From Flavobacterium bizetiae (GTDB taxonomy: Bacteria > Bacteroidota > Bacteroidia > Flavobacteriales > Flavobacteriaceae): a stretch of 47,229 nt of DNA. The stretch is taken from contig NZ_CADCSU010000142.1 of assembly GCF_902804475.1 (NCBI RefSeq), positions 1 to 47,229 on the forward strand, read 5' to 3'. Positions 1 through 8,278 of this stretch are shown in pieces. The notes beneath the pieces are model-generated. The model was given only the letters and a program-made list of their open reading frames with translations, was not told where the DNA came from and did no database searches. A program made the position numbers and the translations under genes. Numbering within the stretch: position 1 is the stretch's first letter; each line of letters starts with the position of its first letter.

Positions 1-27
1 GCTTATTCTTTACATCTTCTAAAACTT

Positions 28-1359
28 CTATAAAATTCCTCTCGCTTTTATTTCTAAATATTTATTGATAGCATCCAAAGTCAGATTTTCAGGTTGAGTT
101 AAAACGGAATGTATTCCGTATTTTTTGAGTTCGTTGGCGATTAATCGTTTTTCGAACATGAATTTTTCTGCAATTACTTTGTCATAAACTTCCTGAATCG
201 TATCGGTTTTTTTGTTGATGATCGTATTTAATTCTGTATTACTAAAAAAGACCACAACTAGTAAATGACTTTTTGCAATTCCTTTTAAATAAGGTAATTG
301 TCGGTTTAAACCGTCCATGGTTTCGAAGTTTGTATATAAAATAATCAAACTTCTCTGATTGATGTTTTTCTTGATATCAACGTACAAACGGCTGTAATCA
401 CTTTCGAAAAAATCGGTTTTGATGTTGTATAAAGTTTCGAGAATTTTCTGCATTTGCGAAGCTCTTTTCTCGGCAAAAACTCTGTTTTCTACTTTTTTAG
501 AAAATGCAAAAATTCCGGCTTTGTCCTGTTTTTTCAGAATGACGTTTGATAATACCAAAGTCGAATTAATGGCATAATCGAGTAAACTCAAACCATCGAA
601 AGGCATTTGCATCACACGGCCTTTGTCGATCGCCATATAAACCGATTGTGATTTTTCGTCCTGAAACTGGTTGAGCATCAACGAGTTTTTCTTTGCCGTA
701 GCTTTCCAGTTTAGCGTTCTAAGATCATCGCCCTGAACATATTCCTTGATTTGTTCAAATTCCATCGTGTGACCAATGCGACGGATTTTTTTGATTCCGT
801 ACTGGTATAAATTATTCGAAAAAGCCAATAAATCATATTTTCTCAGCTGAATATAAGAAGGATAGGTGGGAACCATTTTATCTTTATCGAAAGAAAATCT
901 TCTCGAAGCCAATTTTAAAGGAGAAGAAACGTAAATATTCAGATATCCAAAATAATATTCTCCGCGTTCTGTTGGACGCAAATCGTAACCAAATTCTTTT
1001 TGTTCAGAAGCTTTTATGGTTTTTATAATTTTGAAATCACGTACCTGAAACTGAAACGGAATTTCGTCTATAACCTTAATTGAAATCTTAAATGTATAAC
1101 GGTTTTTTATGCTAATGGTTATAGGATTTAAATCGCCATTCGAAAGTTTTTCCGGTGTTATTCTTTCGGCTTCTATTCCTGTTTTGGTTAAGTATAAAAT
1201 TAAAATGTCAAGCCCGAAAAAAGTCACTAAAACCAAGACTACAAACCAAACCGCATTGTATAAGTTTGGAAAAATAAAAGCACAAACAAATAATCCAATA
1301 ATGCCCAAAAGCATATAGAAGAAGAGGTTATTGAGGTAAAGGCTTTTTATAAATTTCAA
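28..1359 (-). CDS. DUF58 domain protein of a MoxR module
   Basis: This 443-residue protein has two hydrophobic segments in its first 60 residues, so it is probably anchored in the inner membrane with the rest cytoplasmic. The middle carries the DUF58 signature: an 'EFEQIKEYVQGDD' stretch followed by 'LNWKATAKKNSL', after which comes a von Willebrand-A-like fold (YMAIDKGRVM, IILYTNFET). DUF58 proteins are regularly encoded beside MoxR AAA ATPases and are thought to be their substrate-recruiting partners; that role is inference from context. It is the last gene of the minus-strand cluster inside the window and follows the small exported protein by 32 bp. The ATG opens an A-rich context, and the length is normal for the Bacteroidota form. 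The family assignment is secure, the function is not. Confidence 0.85.
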   Translation of the reverse strand: MKFIKSLYLNNLFFYMLLGIIGLFVCAFIFPNLYNAVWFVVLVLVTFFGLDILILYLTKTGIEAERITPEKLSNGDLNPITISIKNRYTFKISIKVIDEIPFQFQVRDFKIIKTIKASEQKEFGYDLRPTERGEYYFGYLNIYVSSPLKLASRRFSFDKDKMVPTYPSYIQLRKYDLLAFSNNLYQYGIKKIRRIGHTMEFEQIKEYVQGDDLRTLNWKATAKKNSLMLNQFQDEKSQSVYMAIDKGRVMQMPFDGLSLLDYAINSTLVLSNVILKKQDKAGIFAFSKKVENRVFAEKRASQMQKILETLYNIKTDFFESDYSRLYVDIKKNINQRSLIILYTNFETMDGLNRQLPYLKGIAKSHLLVVVFFSNTELNTIINKKTDTIQEVYDKVIAEKFMFEKRLIANELKKYGIHSVLTQPENLTLDAINKYLEIKARGIL

Positions 1360-1391
1360 TTTTATTAAAATTAAGGTTAAAGGTCTTTTTA

Positions 1392-2006
1392 CTATATTTT
1401 AGTAAAGCTATTATAATCAAAACCGTCTAAAGCGGCTATTTTCCAGATTCCATTTTCTTTAACTGCAGTTACTTTGTACTTAGGACTATCTTTCCATTCA
1501 GTCCAGGTCCAGTAAAATGTAGCTTTGTTACTTTGGATTTTTAAGTCGTTTACTTTTAATGTTTTCCAATACGATTCCGGATTATCCTGACAATCACACC
1601 ATGGGTTGCTATCGTTACCGTATGGAGGTAATTCGCCAACAAAATATTTGATTTTATTGGTCTTAAGATTCTCGCCAATTTTCAGCCCAATTTTGTTATA
1701 ATGGTCGATAAATTGTTGTGCAAAAAAGTTCGAGTTTTTAAGTTCTGATACTATTTTGTTGTGTGTTTTTGTATTTAGCGCCACATATTTATCCCCTTTT
1801 TTATTTTCGATAACATCAAAGTCGCTTTGAGTTTTTTTGGTTTCGATCCATTCATAGGTTTTCCTGATCAATGTTTCGATTTGTTGCTTGTCGCTCGCAA
1901 AATAGATTGATGTGTTGGTCGTATTCGCCTGTTTGATATTCATTGGTTTAAAACTCACCAACGTACTACCAAAAAGAAACAGAAAAAATAGTTTAGAATA
2001 TTTCAT
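1392..2006 (-). CDS. small exported protein, unknown function
   Basis: I do not recognise a named family with confidence. I chose the ATG at 2006 (204 residues) because it begins a classical signal sequence (MKYSKLFFLFLFGSTLVSF); an upstream in-frame ATG adds a polar leader that would hide it. The mature part has a helical N-terminal half and a C-terminal half with alternating strands that ends 'KVTAVKENGIWKIAALDGF'. That ending is typical of NTF2-like or DUF3828-type lipocalin-sized periplasmic domains. A 'WCDC' pair could form a disulfide. The gene is inserted between moxR and the DUF58 gene, with 54 bp and 32 bp gaps, so it is probably co-transcribed with them. Confidence 0.7.
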   Translation of the reverse strand: MKYSKLFFLFLFGSTLVSFKPMNIKQANTTNTSIYFASDKQQIETLIRKTYEWIETKKTQSDFDVIENKKGDKYVALNTKTHNKIVSELKNSNFFAQQFIDHYNKIGLKIGENLKTNKIKYFVGELPPYGNDSNPWCDCQDNPESYWKTLKVNDLKIQSNKATFYWTWTEWKDSPKYKVTAVKENGIWKIAALDGFDYNSFTKI

Positions 2007-2060
2007 TAAAAAAGGTTTGTTATTAATCATAGCACTGAAAACTGCCACTGCGACTGAAAA

Positions 2061-3074
2061 CTATCTCGGAATCTCGACTGTTTCTATAATTTGTTTAATA
2101 ATTTCAGAGCTTGTAATGCCTTCCATTTCGCGTTCAGGCGCTACAATTACACGATGTTGTAAAACCGGAATCGTAGCTTCTTTAATATCTTCAGGAGTTA
2201 CAAAATCGCGTCCGCGAATGGCGGCAAAACCTTTGGCAGCGTTTAGAATCGCAATCGAAGCACGAGGCGAAGCTCCTAAATATAAAAAGGCATTTTCGCG
2301 CGTGTTTACTACAATTCTGGCAATATATTCCAATAGATTTTGTTCTACTCTTATTTGTTTTACCAAGGCCTGATATTCTTTTATCTCGGCAGCAGAAAGT
2401 ATGGTTTTTATCGCTTCTAACTTTCCGTGATCCTGCAATAAATGCTCTCTTTGAATGATCAGGATTTCTTCGTCTAATTTTGGGTAATCAATTGTAATTT
2501 TGAATAGAAAACGGTCTAATTGCGCTTCCGGCAAGCGGTAGGTTCCTTCCTGCTCAATTGGGTTTTGTGTTGCAATAACCAAAAAAGGCGTTTCAAGTTG
2601 GTAAGCAGATCCGTCAATGGTAATTTGACGTTCTTCCATCACTTCAAAAAGTGCTGCCTGAGTTTTGGCTGGCGCACGGTTGATCTCATCAATTAAAATT
2701 AAATTAGAGAAAATTGGTCCTTTTTTAAATTCAAATTCCGAAGTTTTTAAATTAAAAATTGAAGTTCCTAAAATATCCGATGGCATTAAATCCGGTGTAA
2801 ACTGAATTCGGCTAAAGCCAATATTCAACGTTTTTGATAATAGTTTCGCTGTAATGGTTTTAGCAACTCCCGGAACACCTTCGAGCAAAACGTGACCGTT
2901 TGATAAAATGGCAACCAAAAGCTGATCGATCATTTTGTGCTGTCCTACAATTACGGTTTCAAGTTCTTTTTTGATACTGTTTACGTGATCTAAAAGCGGT
3001 GATAGATTTATTCTGGTTTCAAAATTCACGTTTTCGTTGGTGATTTCGTTTTCTGTTGTGTTGATATCGTCCAT
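2061..3074 (-). CDS. MoxR-family AAA+ ATPase
   Basis: A 337-residue AAA+ ATPase of the MoxR/RavA type. Walker A (GVPGVAKT), Walker B (LILIDEINRAP), the arginine-rich segment 'EAQLDRFLF' and the helical C-terminal lid containing 'GASPRASIAILNAAK' are all present. MoxR ATPases act as chaperones or remodelling factors for VWA or DUF58 partners, and such a partner is encoded two genes downstream. I prefer the ATG at 3074; an upstream in-frame GTG at 3107 would add 11 residues but directly abuts an 18-bp palindrome. The 204-bp gap upstream, between this gene and the DUF4350 gene, is filled by repeats. The family is certain; the cellular substrate is unknown. Confidence 0.92.
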   Translation of the reverse strand: MDDINTTENEITNENVNFETRINLSPLLDHVNSIKKELETVIVGQHKMIDQLLVAILSNGHVLLEGVPGVAKTITAKLLSKTLNIGFSRIQFTPDLMPSDILGTSIFNLKTSEFEFKKGPIFSNLILIDEINRAPAKTQAALFEVMEERQITIDGSAYQLETPFLVIATQNPIEQEGTYRLPEAQLDRFLFKITIDYPKLDEEILIIQREHLLQDHGKLEAIKTILSAAEIKEYQALVKQIRVEQNLLEYIARIVVNTRENAFLYLGASPRASIAILNAAKGFAAIRGRDFVTPEDIKEATIPVLQHRVIVAPEREMEGITSSEIIKQIIETVEIPR

Positions 3075-3107
3075 GTTTGGTCTGTTTTCAGGGTTGTTTT
3101 TTTTCAC

Positions 3108-3125
3108 TCCCGATAGCTATCGGGA
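3108..3125. repeat. perfect 18-bp palindrome
   Basis: TCCCGATAGCTATCGGGA reads identically on both strands. It lies in the 5' leader of moxR, 33 bp upstream of the preferred ATG and directly next to the alternative GTG. It has no T-tract of terminator type on the coding strand. From general knowledge this palindrome is common in flavobacterial intergenic DNA, so a repeat is more likely than a specific operator. Confidence 0.6.
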
Positions 3126-3311
3126 TAAAAGATTAAAAATGATTTGTATTAAAATTGATTAATTTTTTCTAATCCGTGTAATCCTTTTAATCTGTGGCAA
3201 ATATTTTATTTAATTCTGCGTTAATCATGTTTTTTTTGCCACAGATTATAATGATTCTCACAGATTTAAATATCATTTTAATCTTTTAATCTGTGGCAAA
3301 TATTTTTTTAT
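3126..3311. repeat. dispersed intergenic repeat, 'CCACAGATTAAAAGGATT' family, copy A
   Basis: The spacer between the DUF4350 and MoxR genes holds a 24-bp exact direct repeat (3184-3207 and 3283-3306, core TTTTAATCTGTGGCAAATA). An inverted copy of its core (GCCACAGATTA, 3238-3248) lies between them. The same unit recurs upstream of ftsE at 18600-18691. No coding frame is supported here. Confidence 0.7.
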
Positions 3312-4514
3312 CTAATGTATAATCTTTTCTATTGCATTATTAATTCGGATTAAATCTTCTTCAAGACTTCCGTGATAGCTATTTCGATGTTCGTTAATCA
3401 AAAATACAAGTTCCTGAATATCTGTTTCACTTTTTCCTGTTTTATGATGCATTTTTTGAATAAAAGTATCATCCAGTTTTGTGGTATCAATCAAATATTC
3501 AGTTCGTGTTTTTTCTAAAAAGTAAATAATTTTTTTATCAATAATATTGCGATGATCGCCTTCCTGAAAATATAAATTCCCTATTGTTTTGGTAAAATCT
3601 ACTGTCGAATTGGGCAAAGGTTTCAATATAGGAACAACGCGTTGTTTACGCTTCGCATTAAAAATAATAAAAATCAACATTCCGAATATAAAGAAATACC
3701 ACGCCCATTTTAATCCGGGCTGAGCCAGGATATAACGCAATGGCGACTGAGAAATAGTTTCATTATTCTGACCTTTGGTATACCAAAAAATATCACCTTT
3801 TGGTAAATAAGATAAAACGCTTTCGGCATATTGATAATGATCTGCTTTTAGCAAATTAAGGTTGGTAAATACAACGGGCTGCGTATGCAAATAAAAATAG
3901 CCTTGTCTGTAAGGAACTTTTATGAAATTAATGTCTTTTACGTTACTTGGTTTTGCGCCCTGATATCCTAAAACGGTAGTGTTTAAGGTATCAATTTTAG
4001 AAAAATAATAGTCTAATTGATGGGCAAAGGTGTATTTTTTATTCTTTTTGTTCGCCAGCCATAGCTGCGTTTTATTTGCATTGAGATAATCTGAATTAAC
4101 TTCTACTTTCAGGGAATCTAGCAAATATTGCGGGAAAGTTTTCATGCTTAAAAAAGCATTGTTTCCGTGCGATACAAAATAAAAAATTTCTTTAATCGAT
4201 TGTTCGTCAATTGTATTGTTTTCGGATATGTTTATAAAGGTTCCCTTTATTTTATAATTTTCTACAAGCGTATCTTCATTATACTTTGAATCTAAAAATT
4301 CGTACGGCGTTACATCCGGGATTCGTTCGACTTTATGATTTTTAAAAAAGCCATTAATTTCCTTGTCAAAAACATATAATCCGTAAGGAATTTTGTCATT
4401 GACAGCATACGTTGGTCTCCAATCGATAGGCTTTGGCTGATCGCGATCTATTACTAAAATCAGGGTTAAAATAAAAACCAGAACAGCAATGTAAATTTTG
4501 ATGCTTTTATCCAT
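3312..4514 (-). CDS. DUF4350 domain membrane protein
   Basis: This 400-residue protein has an N-terminal membrane anchor (residues about 5-22) and a large domain that opens with the DUF4350 signature (a 'DWRPTYAVNDKIPYGLYVF' stretch). A second membrane helix follows near residue 270 (WAWYFFIFGMLIFIIFNA), and a cytoplasmic C-terminal tail of about 115 residues ends the protein. DUF4350 domains resemble the GldG/IFT52-type fold and are usually found beside DUF4129 and MoxR genes, as here. The start overlaps the DUF4129 stop by 8 bp, which suggests translational coupling. The biochemical role is unknown. Confidence 0.82.
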   Translation of the reverse strand: MDKSIKIYIAVLVFILTLILVIDRDQPKPIDWRPTYAVNDKIPYGLYVFDKEINGFFKNHKVERIPDVTPYEFLDSKYNEDTLVENYKIKGTFINISENNTIDEQSIKEIFYFVSHGNNAFLSMKTFPQYLLDSLKVEVNSDYLNANKTQLWLANKKNKKYTFAHQLDYYFSKIDTLNTTVLGYQGAKPSNVKDINFIKVPYRQGYFYLHTQPVVFTNLNLLKADHYQYAESVLSYLPKGDIFWYTKGQNNETISQSPLRYILAQPGLKWAWYFFIFGMLIFIIFNAKRKQRVVPILKPLPNSTVDFTKTIGNLYFQEGDHRNIIDKKIIYFLEKTRTEYLIDTTKLDDTFIQKMHHKTGKSETDIQELVFLINEHRNSYHGSLEEDLIRINNAIEKIIH

Positions 4515-5280
4515 TACTAAAGGTTTTTATGGCATTTTTAAATCGGTTTTCGGCTTTTATAAAGGAGGTTTCATCAATTGCAAATTCGCCGTACCAGATA
4601 TAATTATACAAATAAGACAAATAGGTAAAATCTTCTTTATGTTCAGGTTTTTTTAGTTCGTATAAATAATCCGAATTGGTTTTTTCGATATCCCATTCGA
4701 TATAATGATTTTGCGCCATTACTTTTAGTAACCATAAATAATAGTAACGAATTGCGATTCTTTTTTCTCCCGTCTGAAGACTTTCGCCAATTAATTTTTC
4801 GAAATCCAAAAGATGAATGTTCTTTTCTATATCAGAATAATAAACATTTCTTTTATTCGAATTTTTACCAAAAATCCATTGTCCTTCTTTATTGATTAAT
4901 GCTTTTGCGATTAAGTAGATTACAAAAACAATAATTAAAACGGCTATCGTTCTTAAAAATATAGTGACAAAATTTACAGATGCCTGAGCGTTTTGTTCCT
5001 TAAAAATACTGCGGTAAATGCCGGCAAGCCATTCGATAAAGCGTTGCCATAAACCTTTTTCGGGCACTTTTTCTTCGTATACAAAATCAGGATCAGTATA
5101 TTTTTTCTTAAAGTTTTTAGAGAAGGTTTTGGCTTCGACAGTACTTGAATCAACTTGAATATCTTTCTCGGTATATTTTAAAGAATTTATTTTTGGAGGT
5201 TCGGCTGTAGCAAAAGAATCCTGGGCATGCGAAATACCGGAAAAAAAGAGAAAAGATAAAATGAGGAGGATTTTATTCAT
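4507..5280 (-). CDS. DUF4129 domain membrane protein
   Basis: I place the start at the ATG at 5280 (257 residues), which gives a clean signal sequence (MNKILLILSFLFFSGISHAQ). A short periplasmic segment is followed by one membrane helix (around residues 100-127, TIAVLIIVFVIYLIAKAL). The cytoplasmic DUF4129 domain comes last and contains 'RIAIRYYYLWLLKVM' and a 'YLYNYIWYGEF' stretch. DUF4129 domains are typical partners of MoxR/DUF58 operons; they have been compared with transglutaminase-linked membrane proteins, but no activity can be assigned here. Eight-base overlaps at both ends tie it to its neighbours in one operon. Confidence 0.82.
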   Translation of the reverse strand: MNKILLILSFLFFSGISHAQDSFATAEPPKINSLKYTEKDIQVDSSTVEAKTFSKNFKKKYTDPDFVYEEKVPEKGLWQRFIEWLAGIYRSIFKEQNAQASVNFVTIFLRTIAVLIIVFVIYLIAKALINKEGQWIFGKNSNKRNVYYSDIEKNIHLLDFEKLIGESLQTGEKRIAIRYYYLWLLKVMAQNHYIEWDIEKTNSDYLYELKKPEHKEDFTYLSYLYNYIWYGEFAIDETSFIKAENRFKNAIKTFSNG

Positions 5281-6220
5281 TATTATTTCCAATTGAATCA
5301 ATTTCAGTCGCCAGAATTTTATCTTCAGCTCCTAAACTATAATAGATAATTCCCTGATTGATTACCAAAATGTTATTAAAAATATTGCTCAATGTCAGAA
5401 TCAGCACAAATGCAATACTTATCAGGATTAACAATATTGGCGAAGGAGTAAAAGGTGTTTTATCAATGTCAGGATTTGCGATTGCAAAGAAGATAAGGGC
5501 AAATATACCTACAAAGTAAAAGAACATCGTAATAGAGGCCTGCACCATCTGAAGCATGATCATGACAATAAAACTGGCGCCTATAGTAGACCAGAAATCT
5601 TCTTTAGTTAAAAGATAGGCGTGGTTTAACGATTCGAAAAAACCTTTGTCTTCTGATAAATAGGTATAAAAACTCAAATTGATCCAGGTAAATAAAGTTG
5701 GTATTGCTACAATCAATAAAGGAATGCCAACTAAGACAAAGCAAAGAAGGAACAATGCAATTATAACGATGCATAAAACAGGAAAGATGATGAATACGAC
5801 TCCAATGCCGAACTTAAATATTTTCCAAAGACTTTTTCTAAAAGCGGTTAAGATCTCTTGTGTGGTAAAATTATTGGTGCCTTTCTCAGCTATTAATTTT
5901 AAATATAAAATAGGATAGGAGGAATTAAAAAGAGACAGAAGTACGATTACAATTAAAAATAGTATTGCAAAACCACTAATAAGAGGATAGCTGTCAAAAT
6001 AATTTAAAAAATCATCGGGTGTCGTTTTTTCGAAACTATCACTGGTCAGCGACGTAAAATTTATTTGTAAAAATAAATACATTAATGCACCGGCAATTAC
6101 TAGCATACCAGCATTTATGGCGAAGAAAATCTTGAAAAAGTGTTTTCCGAAATGTTTGAAAAAAGTAAAGGAATCTATTATATAGTCGCCGAGTTGACGT
6201 TTTTTGTAAAGTTCGAACAT
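5273..6220 (-). CDS. multi-pass membrane protein of the MoxR module
   Basis: The gene is read from the ATG at 6220 (315 residues), which overlaps the SpoIIM stop as TAATG; upstream in-frame starts lie inside that gene. The protein has about six hydrophobic segments, at roughly residues 26-46, 80-103, 138-185 (two), 213-245 and 262-290. It ends in a short acidic cytoplasmic tail. An N-terminal motif 'RQLGDYIIDSFTFFK' recurs in proteins annotated as 'glycerophosphoryl diester phosphodiesterase membrane domain' or DUF4013-like, which are helical bundles without known catalytic residues. Context says it belongs to the MoxR module; I assign no enzymatic role. Confidence 0.75.
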   Translation of the reverse strand: MFELYKKRQLGDYIIDSFTFFKHFGKHFFKIFFAINAGMLVIAGALMYLFLQINFTSLTSDSFEKTTPDDFLNYFDSYPLISGFAILFLIVIVLLSLFNSSYPILYLKLIAEKGTNNFTTQEILTAFRKSLWKIFKFGIGVVFIIFPVLCIVIIALFLLCFVLVGIPLLIVAIPTLFTWINLSFYTYLSEDKGFFESLNHAYLLTKEDFWSTIGASFIVMIMLQMVQASITMFFYFVGIFALIFFAIANPDIDKTPFTPSPILLILISIAFVLILTLSNIFNNILVINQGIIYYSLGAEDKILATEIDSIGNNNE

Positions 6221-7185
6221 TATAATGAAGTTATTTTTTTGTGAACAATGAATGGATAAACCAAATAATAAAATGAAATGATGCCTAGTGTAAATAAGAT
6301 GATAAAACTGCTTAACCAATTGGGCATATCGATAGAATATCGTGTTATAAAACCTTCTAAGAATCCTGCGCTTATGGTAAAAGGAAAGGTACTCAGGAAT
6401 ATTTTGAAACTGTTTTTGAAACCTATTTTAAGCGAATTTAATCTCGAATAAGTTTTAGGAAACAGGATCGAAGCTCCTAAAATAAATCCGGCTGCGCTTT
6501 CGATTACAATGGCAAAAATCTCCATAGAACCGTGAATCCAGATACCGCGAACACTTTTCCAGAAAACGCCCTGATCATAAAAAAAGTACTGAAAAGCCCC
6601 TAACATCAAGGAGTTCTGAAGGAAAATGTAAAAAGTTCCCAATCCGCCAAATATGCCGTAAATATAACATCTTGCGCCTACGTAAAGGTTGTTCATGGTG
6701 ATACCAATAAAACTTCCCCAGTTGCTTCCGGTGCCGTAAACCGCCATAGGGTTTCCTTTCTTGATATTGTCTAAAGTCATATTGACATAATGATCGCCTA
6801 AAATTAAGCGAACAAAATTCTGATCGTATCTTGCTGAAACAACACCCATTGCCAGCGTGGCAAAAAATAAGATAAAGGCATACAAAAGATAGCGTCTGTA
6901 TTCGTAAAGTAGCAAAGGAACTTCGGTTTTGAAGAATTCCAGGAATCTGTTTTTTTCGGTTCTTTTGGTTTTGTAAATTTTTTGATAAATCTGCGAAGCG
7001 AGGTGATTGAGATACACAACGGTCTTACTTTTTGGGTAATACGTTTGCGCGTAGGACAAATCATTCATCATTTGAATGTACAAATTAGCTAACTCATCAG
7101 GATTTTTTTTAGCTTTACCAAAAATAGCGAGTTCAAACTCCAGCCATTTTTCTTTATTTTGTTTTATGAAGGCGACTTCTCTCAT
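6220..7185 (-). CDS. SpoIIM-like (DUF95) membrane protein
   Basis: A 321-residue protein of the stage II sporulation protein M / DUF95 family. It has a soluble helical N-terminus (about residues 1-100) and then roughly five to six membrane helices. A conserved 'NNLYVGARCYIYGIFGG' region and 'WIHGSMEIFAIVIESAAGF' (His-Gly then Glu within the membrane) are the family hallmarks. Despite the name, these proteins are widespread in non-sporulating bacteria and are often next to RDD and MoxR genes, exactly as here. It is the first gene of the minus-strand operon and starts only 20 bp from the divergent RDD gene, so its promoter must overlap that gene's start. Confidence 0.85.
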   Translation of the reverse strand: MREVAFIKQNKEKWLEFELAIFGKAKKNPDELANLYIQMMNDLSYAQTYYPKSKTVVYLNHLASQIYQKIYKTKRTEKNRFLEFFKTEVPLLLYEYRRYLLYAFILFFATLAMGVVSARYDQNFVRLILGDHYVNMTLDNIKKGNPMAVYGTGSNWGSFIGITMNNLYVGARCYIYGIFGGLGTFYIFLQNSLMLGAFQYFFYDQGVFWKSVRGIWIHGSMEIFAIVIESAAGFILGASILFPKTYSRLNSLKIGFKNSFKIFLSTFPFTISAGFLEGFITRYSIDMPNWLSSFIILFTLGIISFYYLVYPFIVHKKITSL

Positions 7186-7205
7186 TGTAGGCTAAAATAT
7201 AAAAT

Positions 7206-7949
7206 ATGTCAGAATTATCTATTAATACTACGCAAAATGTTAAAATAAATTTTATTGCCGCTTCACCAGGCGAGCGAATAGGATCTTATTTCATCGATTT
7301 GGCTATTAAACTGGCCTATATAACCGTGATTTCGCTTGTGTTTTTTTATTGGTTAAATTTCGGTAAATTATTTGACAGATTAGATAACTGGTCCAAAATT
7401 TCGATTGTTTTAATTCTTTATTTTCCGTTTTTCATTTATTCGTTAACCTTAGAAAGTATTTTTGAAGGTCAGACTATTGGAAAAAAACTGGTAAAAATAA
7501 AAGTGGTAAAAATAGATGGTTATCAGGCCGGATTTGGAGATTATTTAATGCGCTGGTTTTTTAGATTAATAGATATTACACTTTTGTATGGTATAGTGGC
7601 TATAGTAAGTGTCGTGTCGAGTAAAAAAGCGCAACGATTAGGCGATATGGTGGCGGGAACTGCTGTTATTACGCTAAAAAATAAAATCGATATTAGTCAT
7701 ACAATTCTCGAAGAAATAGGCGAGGCTTATGTTCCTACTTATCCTCTGGTTATTAAATTGTCTGATAATGATATGCGTATTATTAAAGAAACTTTTAAGA
7801 ACGCTGAAGCCCGAAATGATCATGAAGTGATTTACAAATTAGTCGCTAAGATTGAAAGCGTAACGGGAATTAAAAATCAAACCGGTAATAGCAGCGATTT
7901 TTTGAGGGTGATTTTAAAAGACTACAATTTCTATACTCAAAATATGTAA
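7206..7949 (+). CDS. RDD family membrane protein
   Basis: A 247-residue RDD protein. The first helix carries the family's Arg and Asp ('GERIGSYFIDLAIKLAY', about residues 22-38). Then come two more hydrophobic segments, the loop 'GQTIGKKLVKIKVV', and 'RLGDMVAGTAVI' after the third helix. About 90 polar residues form a cytoplasmic C-terminus. RDD proteins have been proposed as transporters or accessory membrane proteins; specificity is unknown. The divergent neighbour is SpoIIM-like, a pairing seen repeatedly in Bacteroidota, which suggests a functional link with the MoxR module. Confidence 0.88.
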   Translation: MSELSINTTQNVKINFIAASPGERIGSYFIDLAIKLAYITVISLVFFYWLNFGKLFDRLDNWSKISIVLILYFPFFIYSLTLESIFEGQTIGKKLVKIKVVKIDGYQAGFGDYLMRWFFRLIDITLLYGIVAIVSVVSSKKAQRLGDMVAGTAVITLKNKIDISHTILEEIGEAYVPTYPLVIKLSDNDMRIIKETFKNAEARNDHEVIYKLVAKIESVTGIKNQTGNSSDFLRVILKDYNFYTQNM

Positions 7950-8006
7950 TGGTGTTTTGAAATAAAAATTATTTTGCTGATGATTTATTGCTAATGAAAA
8001 CGAATC

Positions 8007-8139
8007 CCTAGCCCCGATTGTACTGGAAATCCTTTTGTTTTTTCTTTAAAAAACAAAAGATTACTTCACTTAGTTTTTATTTTATTTTGTAGTTCAGTGA
8101 ACTTCGTTTGAAAGGAAAAGCGGGAAATTGCTCCTAAAA
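8007..8139 (+). ncRNA. dispersed hairpin RNA-like element, copy 1
   Basis: The element begins CTAGCCCCGAT and ends GCTCCTAAAA. Its basal stem pairs CCCG (8012-8015) with CGGG (8121-8124), flanked by AGC/GCT pairing. A conserved ATCCTTTT leads into a perfect 12-bp stem (8032-8043 with 8048-8059, loop CTTT). A small hairpin, AGTTC-agt-GAACT, lies between that stem and the 3' arm. The same conserved ends and architecture recur on the minus strand at 43467-43546 with compensatory changes. It occupies the 329-bp spacer before the CsgG-like gene, with no supported ORF. It may correspond to the Flavo-1 RNA described from flavobacteria, which I cannot confirm here. Confidence 0.5.
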
Positions 8140-8278
8140 AAAATGGTAGTATTAAGGAGATTAAACAAGACGATTTCGTAACTTTATATATGCTTAAAAT
8201 TTGTGAATTGAAGTAGCATATTTTTTGTAAAAGGCGAACCCGAAAAGCCGAAGAGTAGGGAAATTTAATCTAAATACC

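Noticed and set aside
5273..6319. A longer version of the membrane protein gene starting at 6319
   Set aside because: The extra 33 residues come from the SpoIIM coding region in another frame. The ATG at 6220 overlaps the SpoIIM stop as TAATG and begins the conserved N-terminus.
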